A stretch of DNA of 64,000 nt from Hemileia vastatrix (Eukaryota > Basidiomycota > Pucciniomycetes > Pucciniales > Zaghouaniaceae), in the NCBI GenBank assembly GCA_030280995.1, contig JASXTE010000003.1, positions 48,095,974-48,159,973 on the forward strand, given 5' to 3'. The notes under the pieces are model-generated. The model had not been told where the DNA came from and ran no database searches. It was given only the letters and a program-made list of their open reading frames with translations. The position numbers and the translations under genes were made by a program. This document shows, piece after piece, positions 30,792 through 42,456 of this stretch (its first letter is position 1; each line of letters starts with the position of its first letter).

Positions 30792-31034
30792 TCCCGAAAT
30801 ATAAAATCAAAACAGAGATCACAAAAACACACACTTTGTAATAAAACCTGACTATATTCACAATACAGCCCTACGCTATCCTCTGATAGCAGCTATTGAT
30901 CCACTTGTTGTAGACCCTACGACTCTTCCGCTGAAGTGCCAGCTTGATTACGTCCTCTTGACAAAACCCTGAAAAACCAAGCAATCTAATCAAAAAAATA
31001 CTAGTTAAAATTATGCCACTGTTGGGACACCAAT
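30792..31034 (-). other. A1 5' leader and PBS
   Basis: The minus-strand TTGGTGTCCCAAC (31021-31033) sits one base from the LTR and fits a PBS. The rest is non-coding; no clear copy of the aagcctcttgcaggc stem-loop was found, unlike in A2-A4. Confidence 0.65.
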
Positions 31035-32253
31035 TGTAGACTGTTCTAAAGTACTAAGCAGTAGACACAATGCAAGATGGGTTGGTTATCCTCTTCAATT
31101 TCTTAAATGAAGCACCTGCCACTCTTATTTTTAAAGACAGCGCAATAATGTGTAACACTAGTATTTGATTAGAAAATTTATAAGTTGAGAGATGAGTTTT
31201 AGAGATCAGGGAAAAAAACAAGTATTACTATCTGGATATTTCTATTCTTAAAAAGTGCTAATATCCACAGCTACTCCCTCTTGAAGCGCTCTCTTTGAAT
31301 ATGCCTTATTATAGCAATAAAATAACTCTAGTAATAGTCAACCCTACTAAATTTATATATTCTTTCTATGTTGCACTCTTTTCACTATACTATATGAAAA
31401 TACACACACAGACACACAAATTATAAAAGATTTAGAAAAATATCTCTAATTCACTTATTCTATTCTTCTTATATTCTACTTACGAAAAAAAGTCTCTCTA
31501 TCTCTATCAAATAGTCCTCCTTTTATATTTTTCCAGTACTCAAGACACAGTTCCCTAGTGGATCTTCAGTGCTGGCTCTAGCACCATATTAGTAAAACAA
31601 TAACTAATCTATTAGTAAACTATGTACACTTCTTTTAGTAACTACAGCGCCTAAAACATATCCTATTATTACTAACACTAGTATCAACTTGTTTCACTCA
31701 TACTCCACATATGCACTTTTGACTATACCTTTGTTATGTTTCAACACTACTTTCAGGTTTGACCCATTCTAACGCTGATCCTAGTCGCCTTGACTCTTGG
31801 GTAGTTTTGTGATTGAGTCTCCACTCTCCTTTCTTTAATACTAAGTTCATAGTTCTGACGATTCACTTAACTAGTTAGCCTCCTTTATTACCTGTTTCAG
31901 TAAGTTTAACCAACTAGCCGCGGTGCAGTATACTATGCACTTGAGTCTTCCTTAAGCCATAACTCCTTACTTAATGTGTAACACACAATTATTTGAAAAT
32001 CCAAATCCATATTGTTCAGCGCTTGCAGTCCTAAATCAACAACACACTATTCCCCATTGTGCGGTATATCTTGCTGCACAATCCGAGCGCACCGACCCTT
32101 AATCATTTTACGCGCTTCCATTTCTTTGTTCTTTGAAACACACAAATACATATTATATTATAGCACTACCTACTGCGCTAACTCCCTTTGTCCTTCCTGG
32201 ACTACGCGCGCTGATTGGTCTAAAATTATGCTACCTGTGAGGTGCATACCACA
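31035..32253 (-). repeat. 5' LTR of A1
   Basis: It begins TGTAGACTG and ends GCATACCACA, so TG...CA, with the PBS on its inner side. The minus-strand start TGTGGTATGC resembles A3 TGTGGTAGCC and A0 TGTGGCATTCC. The outer edge is where A0 sequence resumes. The 3' partner is outside the window, so the boundaries rest on ends and context only. Confidence 0.75.
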
Positions 32254-32903
32254 AAGCTCAAAATTTTATGGATATTTTTGGAGAAAAGTTTAGGATAATA
32301 GTTGGAACTAGCAATCGATTAAATTTTTGGTCCACCAAGACTTTATACTGGAATGTCAATCTATTTGGTGAAATTTTTGGCGCTTTAAAATGGTCTAAAA
32401 GTTTAAAATTAAAAATTGGAAGCCTAGCTAAAGTATTTTGTAAAGGTTGCTGAATAGCAATGGATGAAATTGTGATGAAGGAATTAGAAGTCAGGGTGGT
32501 AGTTGGATTATTATTGATTTTTTTAAGAGCCCCAGTGTTAGGCTATTTGGTGTGAAGCTTGGAGGACCTTATGGCAAGATTGGAATCATAGAATTCGCCT
32601 CAGTGGGGGGACCTATGAGAATGGAATAAAGAGTATTTGGCTCATTAGGGAGATCCACTCTCTCATGCTGTGACATAGATGGAAGACTGGTATATGGGAG
32701 TCTGAAGAGATTCCAATCTTGCTCACAGCAGTGGAATCATCACAAAAATTTATTTTTCTTATTATTATGATTTATATCAAGAGCGGGAGAAGAAGACAAA
32801 CCATTTAAATTTGTAGAAGACCAGCTAAAACAACGTTCATCAAAATAAACTAATTAGAATGCATAATTGGTTGGAATGGGGACATTCCTTATTAGAGGGA
32901 GGA

Positions 32904-34154
32904 TGTGGCATTCCAAATTTTGGTAGGCCACTAAGGTAAAAATTTGATTGGAACTTAGTTGGAAGAAAAACATGGTGTTACCAGGTGTTAATTTGGTTGA
33001 AGGGAGTTAACTGGATTTTTTTGGGTTGATTTTTGGTGTTTTGGAATGGTTATATGTGGTATTTATTTTGTGATTTGATGGTTTTATGGATTTGTATTTT
33101 TGGTGAAGGATGTGTGCTCTTGGAATGGCCACTTTTTTTCTGGTGCGCTCCGGTGCGCTCCGGTTTGCTTTGGTGATTTTCCGGTGCAAAAGCAAAGTGT
33201 ACTGGAAAAATTCTGTCATTGTGGCAAAGTTTGGTCATGGTGACAAGATTAACTCACTGTGGCAAATTTAGCTCACTCTGGAAAAATTAGCTCATTGTGG
33301 CAAAATTAGCTCATTATGACAAAAAGAGCTCATTGCGGCAAAATTTGCTCACAATGGGAAAGTTTGATCACCAGTTCAAAGTTTGGTCACTGTAGAAAAG
33401 TCTGATCACCAGTGCAAATTTTGGTCACTTCAGAAAAGTCTGGGCACTGTGATAAAGTTTGGTCACTGTAGAAAAGTCTTATCACCAGTGCAAAGTTTGG
33501 CTATTGTGGCAAAATTTGGTTAGAATTTATTATGCTTGTTAGATCAATAGTTTATTGTAGATCCTATGCATGTAGGGTATTGTTGGAAAGGTCTGGAGTA
33601 GGAGAATCAGATAGAAGGGGGAATCTTAGTCTTCTAGATGATTTTTTGTCTTTATTTTCGATATTGAGAATCTTTTTGGATAATTAACAACCACATTTAT
33701 ATTTTTCATTACTCAACAAAAATTAAATAAAATTATAATACCCTTATCACATTTATATTTTTCATAACATTGTTGAAATACCATACAACAATTATATTTT
33801 CATCACATATAGGGTATCATTGGAAAGATCACCATCTCAGGGACTTGTTTTTTTATTGTTAACTCATTAAAATAAAATCTTTATAAAAAAATATATGTCT
33901 ATCTTTTCAGATATTTCACTGGTACACCTTAATTGTTGTCATCAGTATTTCTTTTCAAACAGCTGCTACTTCCAAATCTCAATAAGCGTTCATAAAATCA
34001 GAGTTTCATCTATATTTTAAATCAATTCAAGTAGACTAGTAAGCTTAGTTACTTGAGCAACCCTTACTTTACTTAGAAGGACAGGGTTTTCTATGGTTTG
34101 TCCAACTCCTTCAGATTCTGCTTACAGCAAGGCGACTGTAAGAGTCTACCTACA
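32904..34154 (+). repeat. 3' LTR of A0
   Basis: It begins TGTGGCATTCC, directly after the tract AGAGGGAGGA, and ends GTCTACCTACA. Its close relative is the A4 LTR at 54935-56001 (inverse). The end region carries cagcaaggcgactgtaagag as in the A2 and A3 LTRs. The right flank is ccgtg (34155-34159). Confidence 0.85.
33218..33525 (+). repeat. Degenerate tandem repeats inside the A0 LTR
   Basis: About a dozen imperfect units of roughly 22-26 bp such as ctcattgtggcaaaattag and tcactgtagaaaagtctg. They lie in the part of the LTR that would be U3, where transcription signals usually sit. No counterpart is seen in the A2 or A3 LTRs. Confidence 0.8.
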
Positions 34155-34398
34155 CCGTGTAAACCAATAAGGAGTTATTGTCTGCTGAATAACCTTCCTT
34201 AACACTAGCAATTCATCTCCCATCAATCTAGGGTCTAAAAAGTCTGAAGAATCTTCTACTTCTTTACTCAAAGCACTTTCATTTCCCTTAGCTGTCACAT
34301 GCAAACCCTCAGAAGAGTCTTCACTAGCTACTTTTGATGATTTGTCTTTAGTTCCACTCCGCAAATTAAAACTTGAACTAACTGGGATACCACTCGAT

Positions 34399-35493
34399 GT
34401 AGACAATCCTATAGTACTAGCTATAGGCTTTGACCAAGGGAGTTTGAGAAAACCCAGAGAGAAAATCCCCTGTCCCTTTAGAAAAATAAAGTGAGATTTA
34501 CCTGCTAGAGTAATTTGGTTACTGTTGCTAAAGCCCCTTTTTTAAACACACTTGACTGACTGATCAGCCAAGAAAGTAGTCTCCAGACAGACTACCAAAC
34601 CAAATAACTGAAGTTTAGAGCAATTTCCACACCAGAGAAAGCAATGATACTTGATTTAGGTTGCATATCCATACCAGAGACAGCAATAATACTTGATATA
34701 GCTTGCATTACTACACCATAGAAAGCAGTTGCCAAGTTAAGTTAAATGAAGAACTTACCTTGCAACAAACACAGCCAATTGTGGCCAAAAAACAGTGAAA
34801 ACTGAGTGAGGAACAAGGATATTACCTCTAGATGGTTGTATGATAATTAAAGTTGCACCAAACTGTCTTATTCACTATTTACACACAGACAACTATATAA
34901 AAGCCTATGCACACCAACAAATTTGGCATTTTTGAGAGCCAAATTGCATAAAAAGCCTCAAGAAACGCTTTCCAGCCTTCTAGAATCAAGGTGGGGGTCT
35001 GCCCGATGTCGGGAGGCCTTCCTGAGGCGTCCAAACCACCCTGAACCCAGAAAACCACCAAAAACACCCAAAAATACCCAAAATACTTAGAAAAATATAC
35101 TAAGACTACTAAAACCTTTAAAACACATAATTAGGCTATAACGAAATTGAGACATGAAATGTAGAGAAAAATTAGCCCATTCTAATGGTACTAAGAATTT
35201 AACCCTAAGGCTTAAGTTTAGCCTGTAAAACACAAAAAAAATTAAACAGCTATCTTTTAAAATGAAAAATGAACAATTATCCCTTTAATACTTAGAATCT
35301 GAAAAAATTCAAAAAGACATAAAATATAGAGAAAACCCGGGGATATCAAATGGTAGTACTCAAATTCCTGCAGTCCCAATATTTGCTGAATAAATCCAGA
35401 AAAACACCCAATTATTAAACAACACCATTTAAGACATATCAAAACAACGCCAAATAGACCAACAAAGGGCTCTGCCAATGTTGGAAGACCACA
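34399..35493 (-). repeat. Solo LTR of family C, copy 1, inside the Tnp2 gene
   Basis: It begins TGTAGACAATCC and ends GAAGACCACA on the plus strand; about 1095 bp, homologous to the C copies at 36004-38172 and 51371-52464. Tnp2 coding resumes on both sides, so it is a solo LTR and not half of a pair. The flanks ctcga and tggag do not form a clear target duplication. Confidence 0.8.
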
Positions 35494-36003
35494 TGGAGTG
35501 ATCAAAAAAGATGCTTGAAGAGTTTGACTGAGATGGGGATCTGAGGAGATTACTATCAGTTTTTTGACGCTTCCTTACATTAACATCCTTTTCACTCGCT
35601 ATCATTTTAAGATTTAACTCAGTTAAAATTTGCATACTACCACTCCTGGATGACAATAATTTCAGCTCATTTTCTTGATCGGATTCATACTGCTTCTTTC
35701 AAGAACTTCTTACATCTTTCTCTGGATTAACTGAATCATCCAAATCTTTAATATTCCAATTCTCTGCCTTCTTCAACTTCTTTTCAAGGTTGATCGCTGC
35801 ATCTTCAATTTGTAAAAACATCCTGCTGTGATCCTTAAGATTACCCAGCATATGGAAATGCATCATATCCAAAGAACAATACTCTATCTGTCTCCAGTAG
35901 CTCAATTCATTCAAAGCACTCCAGAGGACACCATGCTCTAAAACAATTTTTTCTTGTTCCCAATGTGTTGTTGCATTTTTCCATTCTTTCACATTTTTCA
36001 CAT

Positions 36004-38172
36004 TGTAGACAATCCTTGTCAGCCTAGATATCCATAGGACTGAGTATTTCTTATACTTAATATAAGATAACCTTAAGTACAATAAGCTTATATCTTAAAA
36101 ATAAGATTAAAATAATAATATATATGATTATATTACATATATATATAATTATTTCTCTATTATATAAATTATAATATTTTAAATAGCTTATCCATAGCCT
36201 AATAATACCTATTAAGGTGTTAATGGAGTCATAATAGACTTATCTTCAGTGATATTAAGTAATTATTGACATACATAAGCTTATATGTATACATAAATCT
36301 CATATTCAGTGAAATATGCAGTATATTATGTATCTTTATGTATATAAGTGGGTTTTAGCCTCTTAATAGCCTATAACCTTTGTTTTTCTGCTTATTTTAG
36401 GTCATATGGATGTATCCAGTTGACTCACAAAGCCTACAGAAGCATAAACATCTATTTCAGGCGCATACACTCAGTCTGGACAACTTAATCTGCTTCCTTG
36501 GATGAATATTCACGGATTTATGGGTTGGGAGGTAATTGCTGAGTTAATATGGATTCTTGGTGATGTTATTGGGGGCTTGGACATTTCATTTGTTTCCTTT
36601 ATATGCTTTGGGTCTCATTATATTTTCTTTGGATGAGTTATTTTACCTGTTTCTTTATGGTATCCGCTTTTATCTGGATTTTCTATTTATGGTATGGGTC
36701 TGTGTTATAATTAATTGTGATGGAGGGTCTTACTGGAGGTCTTGGTTTTAAGTCTTCTTGAAGTGGACGCCATGGGGAGGTGATGGGCCCTCACAGTGCT
36801 GTAATTTCCAGGGATAGAAGTGATCTGGATTGAAGGTCTGTGCACTCCAGTGGATTTTGGTATAAGTAAGGGAGGATTTTGACATTTATTAGATATCACT
36901 TACTTACTACAATTCAAATAAACCTTATAACACAATTATTATTATTCAAAGATACATTATAAAGCCATTATAAGTTAATATTATCTTTATATAAGCTATA
37001 ACTATATTATATTCATTTATTTTCCACCACTAGCACACATTTAAATCCAAGTATTGTGAGTTTTATTTGAGTATGACTATTTTATTGGTCTTCCCCTGAG
37101 GTGTAATCACTAAATCATTTATTAATAAGTAGTAGGACTATTAATAAATACTATTAAATCATACTTAAATACTAGATACACTGACAATCCTATAGTACTA
37201 GCTATAGGCCTTGACCAAGGGAGTTGGAGAAAAATCAGAGAGAGAACCCCCTGTCCCTTTAGAAAAATAGAGTGAGATTTACTTGCTAAAGTAAGTTGGT
37301 TCCTGTTTGCTAAAGCCCCTTTTTCAACACACTTGACTGCTTGATGAGCCAAGAAAGTAGTCCCCAGACAGACTACCAGACCAAAGAACTGAAATGTAGA
37401 CCAATGTCCACACCAGAGAAAGCAAAGATACTTGATGTAGGCTTGCAACCAACACAGCCAATTGTGGCCCAAAAACAGTGAAAACTGAGTGAGGAACAAG
37501 GATATCACCTCTGGATGGTTGTATGATAATTAAAGTTGCCTCAAACTGTTTTATTCAGTATGTACACACAGACCACTATCTAAGAGCCCATGCACACCAA
37601 CAAATTTGATGCCTGTACCAGCCAAATTGAATAAAAACCCTCCAGAAGCGCTCCCCAACCTTCTAAAACAGAGGCGGGCAGGCCGCTTGACGTCAGAGGT
37701 GCTGCCTGAAGCGGCCCTGCCTCCCTGAAGCCAGAAAACCAATAAAAACACCTAATCTACTTAGAAAAATTAACTACAACTACTAAAACCCTTAAAACAC
37801 AGAATTACGCTATAACAACATTGAGACATGAAATATAGAGAAAAATTAGCCCTATCCAATGGTACTAAGTAATTAACCCTAAGACTTAAGGTTATCCCGT
37901 AAAACACGAAAAACTAAATTAAACAGCTATCTTTTGTAACTGAAAAATGAGGAAATGACCCCTTAAAACTTAGAATATGAAAAATATTATCAAGACATAA
38001 AATATATAGAAAAACCGGAGCTATCCAATGATAGTACCCACATACCCGCAGTCCCAATATTCAGGGAATAAAACCAGAAAAATACCCAATTCTTCAACAG
38101 ATGCCAATTAAGACATGCACAAACAGCGCCAAACCACACACCAAAGGCCCCTGCCAATGTTGGAAGACCACA
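36004..38172 (-). repeat. Solo LTR of family C, copy 2, split by a B-family LTR
   Basis: It begins TGTAGACAATCCT at 36004, is interrupted at 36016, and resumes at 37187 with ATCCTATAG to GAAGACCACA at 38172. Without the insert it is about 1 kb. It divides the Tnp2 frame between CWTYEEH and WKNATTHWEQ. The flanks cacat and acgtg are only loosely similar. Confidence 0.82.
36017..37186 (+). repeat. Solo LTR of family B inside the family C LTR
   Basis: It begins TGTCAGCCTAG and ends ATACACTGACA, the inverse of the B1 LTR, and is flanked by a perfect duplication atcct (36012-36016 and 37187-37191). Its sequence matches the B1 LTR in reverse along its length, including the ccccatggcgtccac segment, though more diverged than the B1 pair. 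No internal region is present. Confidence 0.92.
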
Positions 38173-39620
38173 ACGTGTTCTTCATAGGTCCAACAAGGAA
38201 ATTTATTCACATCGTACTCATCATTTTCATTAATTGATAATAAACAGAATGAAAAAAATTGTGTTACTGAGTGGCCATCAAAGCCTGCTACTTTCCAAAG
38301 TGCTGGAATATCTGCAATTAATGGGAAGATTGCAGCTTGGATTTTTTCACCTTCTGGATGAGAATGTGTGGAGCTGACCCATATGCCTTTCCAAAATACT
38401 TTGAATTCATCAACTAAAGGCTTTAAAAGATGGTAAAATTGTTCACTCATTGGCTCATTTGGACCTGGTATTTTTGAGAATAGAAATAAATTTTTCTTTG
38501 CAATATTGTTCAGATGGTGGTAAGCTCATACAAATAATCATAATAAACCCAAAATATTTCTAATGACTTCAAATCCAATTACCTCCAGGCCAGAACCAGT
38601 CCACGTATAAGCTGAACACCAAATTTACAGGAGTCAAAGAAAAAGTAGAATAGCCATCCTCCAAAGTATTTGAGTCTTCAGGGAAATTCTTCCAAATCTC
38701 CCCTTCCCAGATGTCATCCATTACATTTAAATCTGATCTTCTAAAAGATTTGCACTTTTGAGTCCCTTTGTCAAAATCCTTCTGCTTCAGTTTCATTGAA
38801 ATCCAATCAACAAACACATTATATAGAAATATTTTTTGGCTTGTAAATGATTTTTTTTTCTTTGTAAGATTTAGTGTAAAGATCTTTATTACACTGCGGA
38901 GACTTCTCTTTCTCTGGTAACTGTTTCACATATTTTTTTGATGATGACATGAATACTTGAGTGCATGTCTTAATAGAAGGATGATCATCCAGATCAAATT
39001 CATAAAGAGAAAAAAATTTAGCACAGCATGTCCTGGTGACAAGCGTCGGGTTGGGTTTAAGACAACAAAATACCATTTAAAGTGACTGGGGAACTTTTTT
39101 AAAAATTCCATCAATGTCAATGAGCAATCACCATCAAGAATTTTCAAATTTTTTATATGGTTTTTTACAAAAGATTCACATCTTCTTAAGCTGAGTTTAT
39201 TTGATGAATAAAAGATTCACTGGCTGTAACATTACTGATGGACTATACTTCTCCTCAGCTACCATGTTACACTGGCCAAGAATAGTGCCAGTTAATTTTG
39301 GATTTAAAGAATTTGGTAACTAAAAAATAAATGTTTTGGAATTTATTCTCTAAACATTTTCTCCACATATAACCTTTTTCAATTTAAAAAAATGAAAATA
39401 CCTGAGATGAACTTCCAGAATTTCCCTCCAACATAGAATCTTTAATACAGTCTGTATTAATTTTCTTTGCACATTTGGTTTGATGATTCTTGTAAGACTT
39501 TGCAGTTTTATATATAACTCCTGTTCCGTAGTTTCCAAGTGGCATTAGATTAACCTTGAATGCACAACCTAATGTTGTACATTCACAAATTTTTGGCTGA
39601 AATGGAATTGATGAGTGATA

Positions 39621-40406
39621 TTCAGAATCAGGAAAATAAATTTGAAGTTTGGGAGGGCAATTTCAAAAACCAATGTTGAAACTAATTTTTTTGTCCTAGA
39701 TTTTCTAAATAATTATTTTTTGCATTTTCATACTTGCTAATATGAATACAAATTTTATGCAAAAAATTAGAGTAAAATATCCAATTTATTCCCATATTTG
39801 AATGTACTTTTATCAAGAGATTAATCAAAAAATAAATTTTCACCTCTAAGTACTAGAAAGGATTCATCTATCTCTACCATGAAAACAAAATTATTTAATA
39901 TCTGGTGTTATTAATCTTAATTTATAATGTTTAGATAAATTTATTTATTATAATAATTTATTGAATTATCATTTATAGAAATATTAAATCTTAAAATGGT
40001 ACCAGAATCATACATTTTTAGTTTTGCACAGGTTTCAATTAATAATCAATCCATCATGTAATAGTTATCATCATGGAAAAAATCATTTCAAGGATGTATA
40101 TTCCTTTTGTAATAGAATATTGAATTTAATAATATAAGAAAAATAACACAAATATTTTTTATTCCTAATTGATTGTATATATTTTATTCATTTACCAATT
40201 TTACTCTTATCTCATTTTTTATAAATATATTCAATTTTTCTTGCTTCTCACCTACTGGAAATATATTGATGAAATTTCTGGGAGGAAGCAGCTGATATGA
40301 GTTAACCAATGTTTTTTGAGTTGTTATTGGTGATTAAATTTTGCTCAACCTCTAAAACAACTTTACATTAATGTATTTTGAAACTCATTATAATCATGAC
40401 ATTATT
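39621..40406. other. AT-rich sequence upstream of the Tnp2 gene
   Basis: No gene is recognised. After removal of B2 it joins to 49118 and beyond. The bases ttatt at 40402-40406 are the left target duplication of B2. Confidence 0.5.
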
Positions 40407-41193
40407 TGTCAAGGTACGCTTTTGGTCTAGAAGATTTGGTATGAAGTTTTACGAGGATTTTTAAAGGTTTAAATGGACTCTCAACAAATTTGTACATATT
40501 TCTTAATCAAGGATGATTACTTTACTCAATTAAAAGAGGTAGGATTAAAATATTGATATAATTTATATATTAGAGTTACGTATTGTAAATACTAATGGTA
40601 TAGAATATAATAATAAGTTTTGATTTGTTATTGTTGTAATAAAATGATGTAGTAAAGGAATGATTAAAAAACAACCAAATGAGAGGCCTTATATAGGCAA
40701 AGGAGAGACAAAGCACAGCAATAAAATTCTAAAAACAGTAGTATGAGAGAGAGAAAAGAATATTCCAGAAGGAGTATTTTCAAATAATAAAGTTGTTCTA
40801 AAAAGAAGGCGTCAAAAAGATGTATTTACAGAGTATGTCAGAAATACATCAATTTCTATAATATTTACTGTAGAAGTCAATTCTAAATAAGAAATTTGAA
40901 TTTTTTGTATATATTTAATATTATTTGAATATTAAAATCTTATTTTAACTTAAAATCTATTTTTTAATATAAATTTTTATTTTTTCCAACCTGTCAAATG
41001 AGCACGGTGTTAGAGAAAAAATATAAGGGTCAATTTTATATTTTAATTTTATCATTCTGTAATTAGTTAATTTATTATAAGTAATTTTAATTTAACTAAT
41101 TTATAATTAAATAATAATTACAATGATAAGGTGCGGCTTCATCCAGTAAATAATTAATTATTTCACTGGGTAAGTCTAGTAGCCTGGCTGACA
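40407..41193 (-). repeat. 3' LTR of B2
   Basis: Begins TGTCAAGGTACG and ends CCTGGCTGACA. The polypurine tract GAGTGAGGGAG (minus) lies directly inside at 41194. It lacks an 18-bp segment present in the other LTR near 48950-48970. Confidence 0.93.
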
Positions 41194-41226
41194 CTCCCTC
41201 ACTCTAAAAAAAACAATAAAAAAATG

Positions 41227-42456
41227 CTATGATTTTTTCTTCTTATACTTTTCTAGTATAGTAGGAAGATTAGATATCTCCTTCCCAGGTATCCAAGAAT
41301 CATATTCAGATGATTTATTCTTGAATCTCAATAAGTATTCTGTACCTTTCTCAGCAGTGACTATTCTGTCATTTAAAATTTTTTTAATTCCTGCTGTTTC
41401 AGTGATTTCATTTGGGGTTTTCTTTGGTCTACCCCTCCTTTTTGGAAATAAATCACTATTGGATGTGTAAGGTTTCAAAAGAGATATTGGAAAAACAGGA
41501 TGTTTTCTGTCATATGGAGAATACAGAATAACTTCAACTGCATTATCTCCAATCATTCTTCTGACAACAAATGGACCAACAAATGGATCTTTCAATTTGT
41601 TCTTACCTTGTAAGTTGAAGTGGACTGTAGAAATCAACACTTCATCACCCTTTTTAAAAGTGTATTCTTTATGGGATTTGTCCCATCTTTTCTTCTCATA
41701 TTCAAATGATTTTTCAATACATTTTTTAGCATGATTTCTACATAGTTGTTGCATTTGAAGAAAAGATTTTACACCAGGATGTATATCCAATTTAGGTATT
41801 TTGTTATTGAGAATTTGGGCAGGAGTATTTGGAACATATCCAAGCCAGAGCTCAAAAGGCTTTCTTTGAGTAACAGAATGAACAGTGCTATTATAAGCAA
41901 ATTCTAACCCATGAAGTAAGGTAACCCAATCATGAGTGAATATGTCATTATCTTTATACTCAAGGCCAAAGGCACAATATCTTCTTATCATGTCCTCTAA
42001 AGTCTGAATCATTCTTTCAGCTAAACCATCAGTCTGAGGGTGATGGGCAGTAGTAAGTTTCAGATCACAACCAAAAACATCCATCAGAGACATCCAAAAT
42101 TCAGAAGTAAATTTAGGGTCTCTGTCAGAGATTATGGCTTTAGGAAAACCAGCAGTATTAAACATATGAGACCACCATAAGAAGGCTAATTCTTTAGTGG
42201 AAACATCCTTGTGGGTAGGGATAAATTTACACATTTTTGTGAATCTGTCCACAATAACCCAACAAGAGTTATAACTGTCTTTACCAGCAATAGGTAATCC
42301 TGTTACAAAATCCATGTTTATTATTTTCCATGGAGCATCAGGAGGTTCAATATGTTGCATTAATCCTGTTCTTTTACCAGTTAATCTTTTTGATTTTTGG
42401 CAAGAATCACAAGATTCAACATATAATTTTGTGTCTTCAGACATATTAGCCACCAA
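41227..42456 (-). pseudogene. B2 integrase and chromodomain
   Basis: Frame of 409 codons with the zinc-finger cysteines CDSCQKSK, then D in INMDFVTGLP, D in SDRDPKF and E in LAERMIQTLEDMIRR, all canonical. The tail RKHPVFPISLLKPY is followed by a chromodomain (EYLLRFKNKSSEYDSWIPGKE). It is separated from the zinc-finger histidines (about 42381-42722) by a frameshift at TAWW/NMSEDT. It matches B1 4450-6327 over its length. Confidence 0.9.

Larger units (their letters stand above)
25210..32253 (-). mobile_element. Ty3/gypsy element A1, 5' portion
   Basis: It contains 5' LTR, leader, gag, protease, RT, RNase H and most of integrase. It is interrupted at 25210 by A2; the integrase tail and 3' LTR should lie left of the window. 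Many stops show it is inactive. It was inserted into A0, and aagct (32254-32258) should be its target duplication. Its gag, protease and RT are clearly related to A2-A4 but divergent. Confidence 0.88.
32254..34154 (+). mobile_element. Ty3/gypsy element A0, 3' end on the plus strand
   Basis: This holds the 3' non-coding region (32254-32903), polypurine tract and 3' LTR. It is the inverse-orientation homologue of A3 2909-3158 plus 12010-12420, with no B1 insertion. One hairpin motif lies at about 32320-32345. A1 cut it on the left. On the right it interrupts the Tnp2 gene at 34155. Confidence 0.82.
34155..39620 (-). pseudogene. Tnp2-type (CACTA/EnSpm) transposase gene, interrupted by three LTRs
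   Basis: Fragments in order on the minus strand: a cysteine motif KICECTTLGC near 39575-39595; NPTRLxxxCCAKFFSLYEFD-like residues at about 38950-39120; MDDIWEGEIWKNF with LVFSLYVDWFWPG (38569-38730); and PLVDEFKVFWKGIW with PLIADIPALWKVAGFDGHS, CLL (38175-38450). After the C2 LTR insertion come HWEQEKIVLEHGVLWSALNE and YWRQIEYCSLDMMHFHMLGN (35699-36003), then NLRSGTKDKSS and LRKVIQQTITPYWF (34155-34398). This order matches Tnp2-domain proteins of basidiomycete transposons, and DMMHFHMLGN fits the conserved MH(x)LGL-type segment. Introns and frameshifts are not resolved. A0 truncates it after TPYWFTR; the rest should lie left of the window. Confidence 0.72.

Noticed and set aside
35257..35505. 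82-codon ORF in the C LTR
   Set aside because: No counterpart conserved in the other C LTRs as a frame, and it lies wholly within an LTR.
34399..38172. The two C LTRs as a 5'/3' pair of one element
   Set aside because: The sequence between them is Tnp2 coding in continuous order, not retroelement internal sequence.
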